Assembly: GCA_016928575.1 (NCBI GenBank)
Contig: JAFGKK010000057.1
Location: 157,386 to 190,500, forward strand
Origin: Anaerolineales bacterium
GTDB taxonomy: Bacteria; Chloroflexota; Anaerolineae; Anaerolineales; RBG-16-64-43
Length of the DNA stretch: 33,115 nucleotides
Direction: 5' to 3'
The translations under genes were made by a program, and so were the position numbers. This document shows, piece after piece, positions 31,863 to 33,115 of the stretch (its first letter is position 1; the number at the start of each line of letters is the position of its first letter). The notes under the pieces were generated by a model. That model did no database searches. It was not told the DNA's origin and saw only the letters and a list, made by a program, of their open reading frames with translations.

Positions 31863-31902
31863 GAAGCAATCTCATTCTACTGAAAGGCAGGGAGATTGCT
31901 TC
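31863..31902. repeat. 11-bp perfect inverted repeat
   Basis: GAAGCAATCTC (31863-31873) and GAGATTGCTTC (31892-31902) enclose an 18-nt loop. The GAGATTGCTTCG wording is common in bacterial intergenic repeats. Confidence 0.6.
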
Positions 31903-32044
31903 GTCCGACCCGGACCTCACAGGCGGGCCGGGGCGGCTTCGTTGACCAGGCTTAGCCAAGGAGAAGTCGGGGCTGGACTCGCCATGACGGCTCCTGTCTT
32001 TTTCAGCACCCTGCTAAATGGGTTAGGCTATGGGAGTAAAAATA

Positions 32045-32068
32045 TTCCGGGCGGAAACAATCCCGGAA
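32045..32068. repeat. Short inverted repeat
   Basis: TTCCGGG (32045-32051) and CCCGGAA (32062-32068) enclose a 10-nt loop in the gene-free region. Confidence 0.4.
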
Positions 32069-32288
32069 ATTGGAGCCGAAGGATTTCTCGAAAATGATCC
32101 GAGAATAATCATTATCTCCTCCGCCATCCGCCTTTTTTTTTCGGCAATTATCCCAAAGGAAGGAAGCCAAGTGAACTTGGTAGGGAGGGGGACTAGGGAG
32201 ATCAATAGGAAACCGGAAGGGTGATGCGGAGTGCGGGAACCGGTAAAAAAAGACCTTACGTATCTCCTCAGCCCCCCGTCCCTGCCCT

Positions 32289-32374
32289 TTCCTCACCCCC
32301 AACCCCACAAGCCCTTCCCCCTCTCCTGACTTATGCCAGGAGAGGGGGAAGGGGCCAGGGGATAGGGGTGAGGA
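32289..32374. repeat. Long palindromic intergenic repeat
   Basis: A perfect 17-bp core, CCCTTCCCCCTCTCCTG (32312-32328) / CAGGAGAGGGGGAAGGG (32337-32353), has an 8-nt loop. Flanking TCCTCACCCC and GGGGTGAGGA stretches extend the palindrome. Confidence 0.75.
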
Positions 32375-32410
32375 TGGAAAAGAGCAGGATTTCATTTAAG
32401 TATTACTGAG

Positions 32411-32537
32411 GCTGAGCAGATACGACCTTACAGGATTTACATTGATGAAGCCGTTGCCAATTGTTATGATGATTTACCTGCTTCCAAAGCCAATGCCTTT
32501 GGCAGTAAGTACCCTGAAAAGGTTCTAACGTGGGAGT
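32411..32537 (+). pseudogene. Decayed coding-like segment, copy 2
   Basis: It reads AEQIRPYRIYIDEAVANCYD, then DLPASKANAFGSKYPEKVLT, in one frame up to a TGA at about 32540, without an ATG, GTG or TTG start at the repeat's edge. It shares the opening 14 nt and an alignable later part with 31705-31815. Probably the 3' remnant of a gene whose 5' part has been lost. Confidence 0.3.
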
Positions 32538-33115
32538 GAGATTTTTTCTTGATAAAAACAATACGAAAAAAGCCGAGGTGTTCGCCTCAAAGGATCCGGG
32601 GAAAATAGTGCTTCCTTACGCACACGGTTCGGTTACCCTTCCCTATGGATTACGTCATTTCAGGGAAAGGCTCTTCTCCCCCCATCCCAAAGGGATAGTC
32701 GCCTTTTTGGATGCTACACTAACAGGGGGGAGGTGAAATTGGGGGGATGGAGCTCGAGGAGAATGTTCCTCCATTGGAATTCAAATTCGCACGAGCAGAA
32801 CCGGAAAGAGTGCGCACTCGGCCTCGCCCGGCAGCCTGTCCTGAATAGAGAAAAATGTGGCCTGAACCTGGCCTGACCTCAGGGACGGGCTCGCAACGCA
32901 GGAGGCCGGGGCGGGGCTTCGAGGTGCAGTCTTCTCAATCCTGTTGTGTTGTGAACGTAGAAGGGACTGATGCCACTGGCAAATGAAATAGACTAATGGG
33001 ATAATAAAAACCCCAATATTTTTTTAATCCTGCAAATTCCGGTCAATTCGGCCACCGATTCCGGTGTAATCCGGCCGCCCCATACCAACCCTCCATCATC
33101 AGCGACGAGATTGTA

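Larger units (their letters stand above)
31533..33115. other. Gene-free, repeat-bearing region
   Basis: I see no supportable gene in these 1.58 kb. Open frames are short, lack ribosome-binding sites and are broken by the repeats. Visible content: palindromic repeats near 31542-31660, 31863-31902, 32045-32068 and 32289-32374, and two diverged copies of a decayed coding-like segment (31705-31815 and 32411-32537). Base composition is visibly less GC-rich than in the genes. Confidence 0.65.

Noticed and set aside
32530-32736. 68-aa open frame in the right-hand gene-free region
   Set aside because: No recognisable motif and no good ribosome-binding site, in a region full of decayed sequence; kept only as part of the non-coding note.

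Overview
The window is a GC-rich, gene-dense bacterial chromosome segment. The gene set suggests a Chloroflexota member, probably of class Anaerolineae. The pointers are a DnaB / DnaD-like / DnaC-like ATPase operon, a fused NAD(P)HX epimerase-dehydratase, a YvcK-type protein with N-terminal membrane helices, gap-pgk-tpiA with an embedded Ser/Thr kinase, and two Thr/Pro-tailed surface lipoproteins. The taxonomic call is inferred from gene content; there is no rRNA here to settle it.

Layout. At 1-650 is the 3' end of a phytoene-desaturase-like gene with its own terminator. A repeat-bearing spacer follows, then tRNA-Asn on the minus strand under a consensus promoter. From 1335 to 4415 a plus-strand operon encodes a TGS/SAD nucleoside kinase, an FAH-family protein and dCTP deaminase. 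From 8781 down to 4541 the minus strand carries a soluble zinc-ribbon histidine kinase, then a double-HTH XRE regulator, a GNAT acetyltransferase whose 5' end is unresolved, a membrane-anchored DsbA-like protein and a ComEA-like DNA-binding protein. From 8958 to 10978 two overlapping genes of unknown function (winged-helix-like) are driven by a consensus promoter. A Cys-rich Tat lipoprotein with a YCF48/BNR-like propeller follows, then tRNA-Arg, then nnrD/E. The minus strand at 15201-18287 holds an M23 peptidase and a TolB-like lipoprotein.

From 18366 to 22493 lie a bifunctional-nuclease-family gene and the replication operon dnaB, dnaD-like and a loader-like protein with two complete AAA+ domains. 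A 31-bp perfect inverted repeat separates this operon from convergent apgM, which shares its strand with an upstream MalK/UgpC-type ABC ATPase. The right-hand block runs plus-strand: yvcK, gap, pgk, a transmembrane Ser/Thr kinase, tpiA. With apgM and yvcK this is a small central-carbon cluster in which the signalling kinase overlaps tpiA by 16 nt.

The last ~1.6 kb (31533-33115) has no supportable gene. It holds several palindromic intergenic repeats and two diverged, decayed copies of one short coding-like segment. No CRISPR array, insertion sequence, prophage or obvious defence island is visible. The least explained items are the tandem AAA+ loader, the 8958-10978 gene pair, the zinc-ribbon/MshEN-like histidine kinase, and the GNAT gene lacking a normal start.
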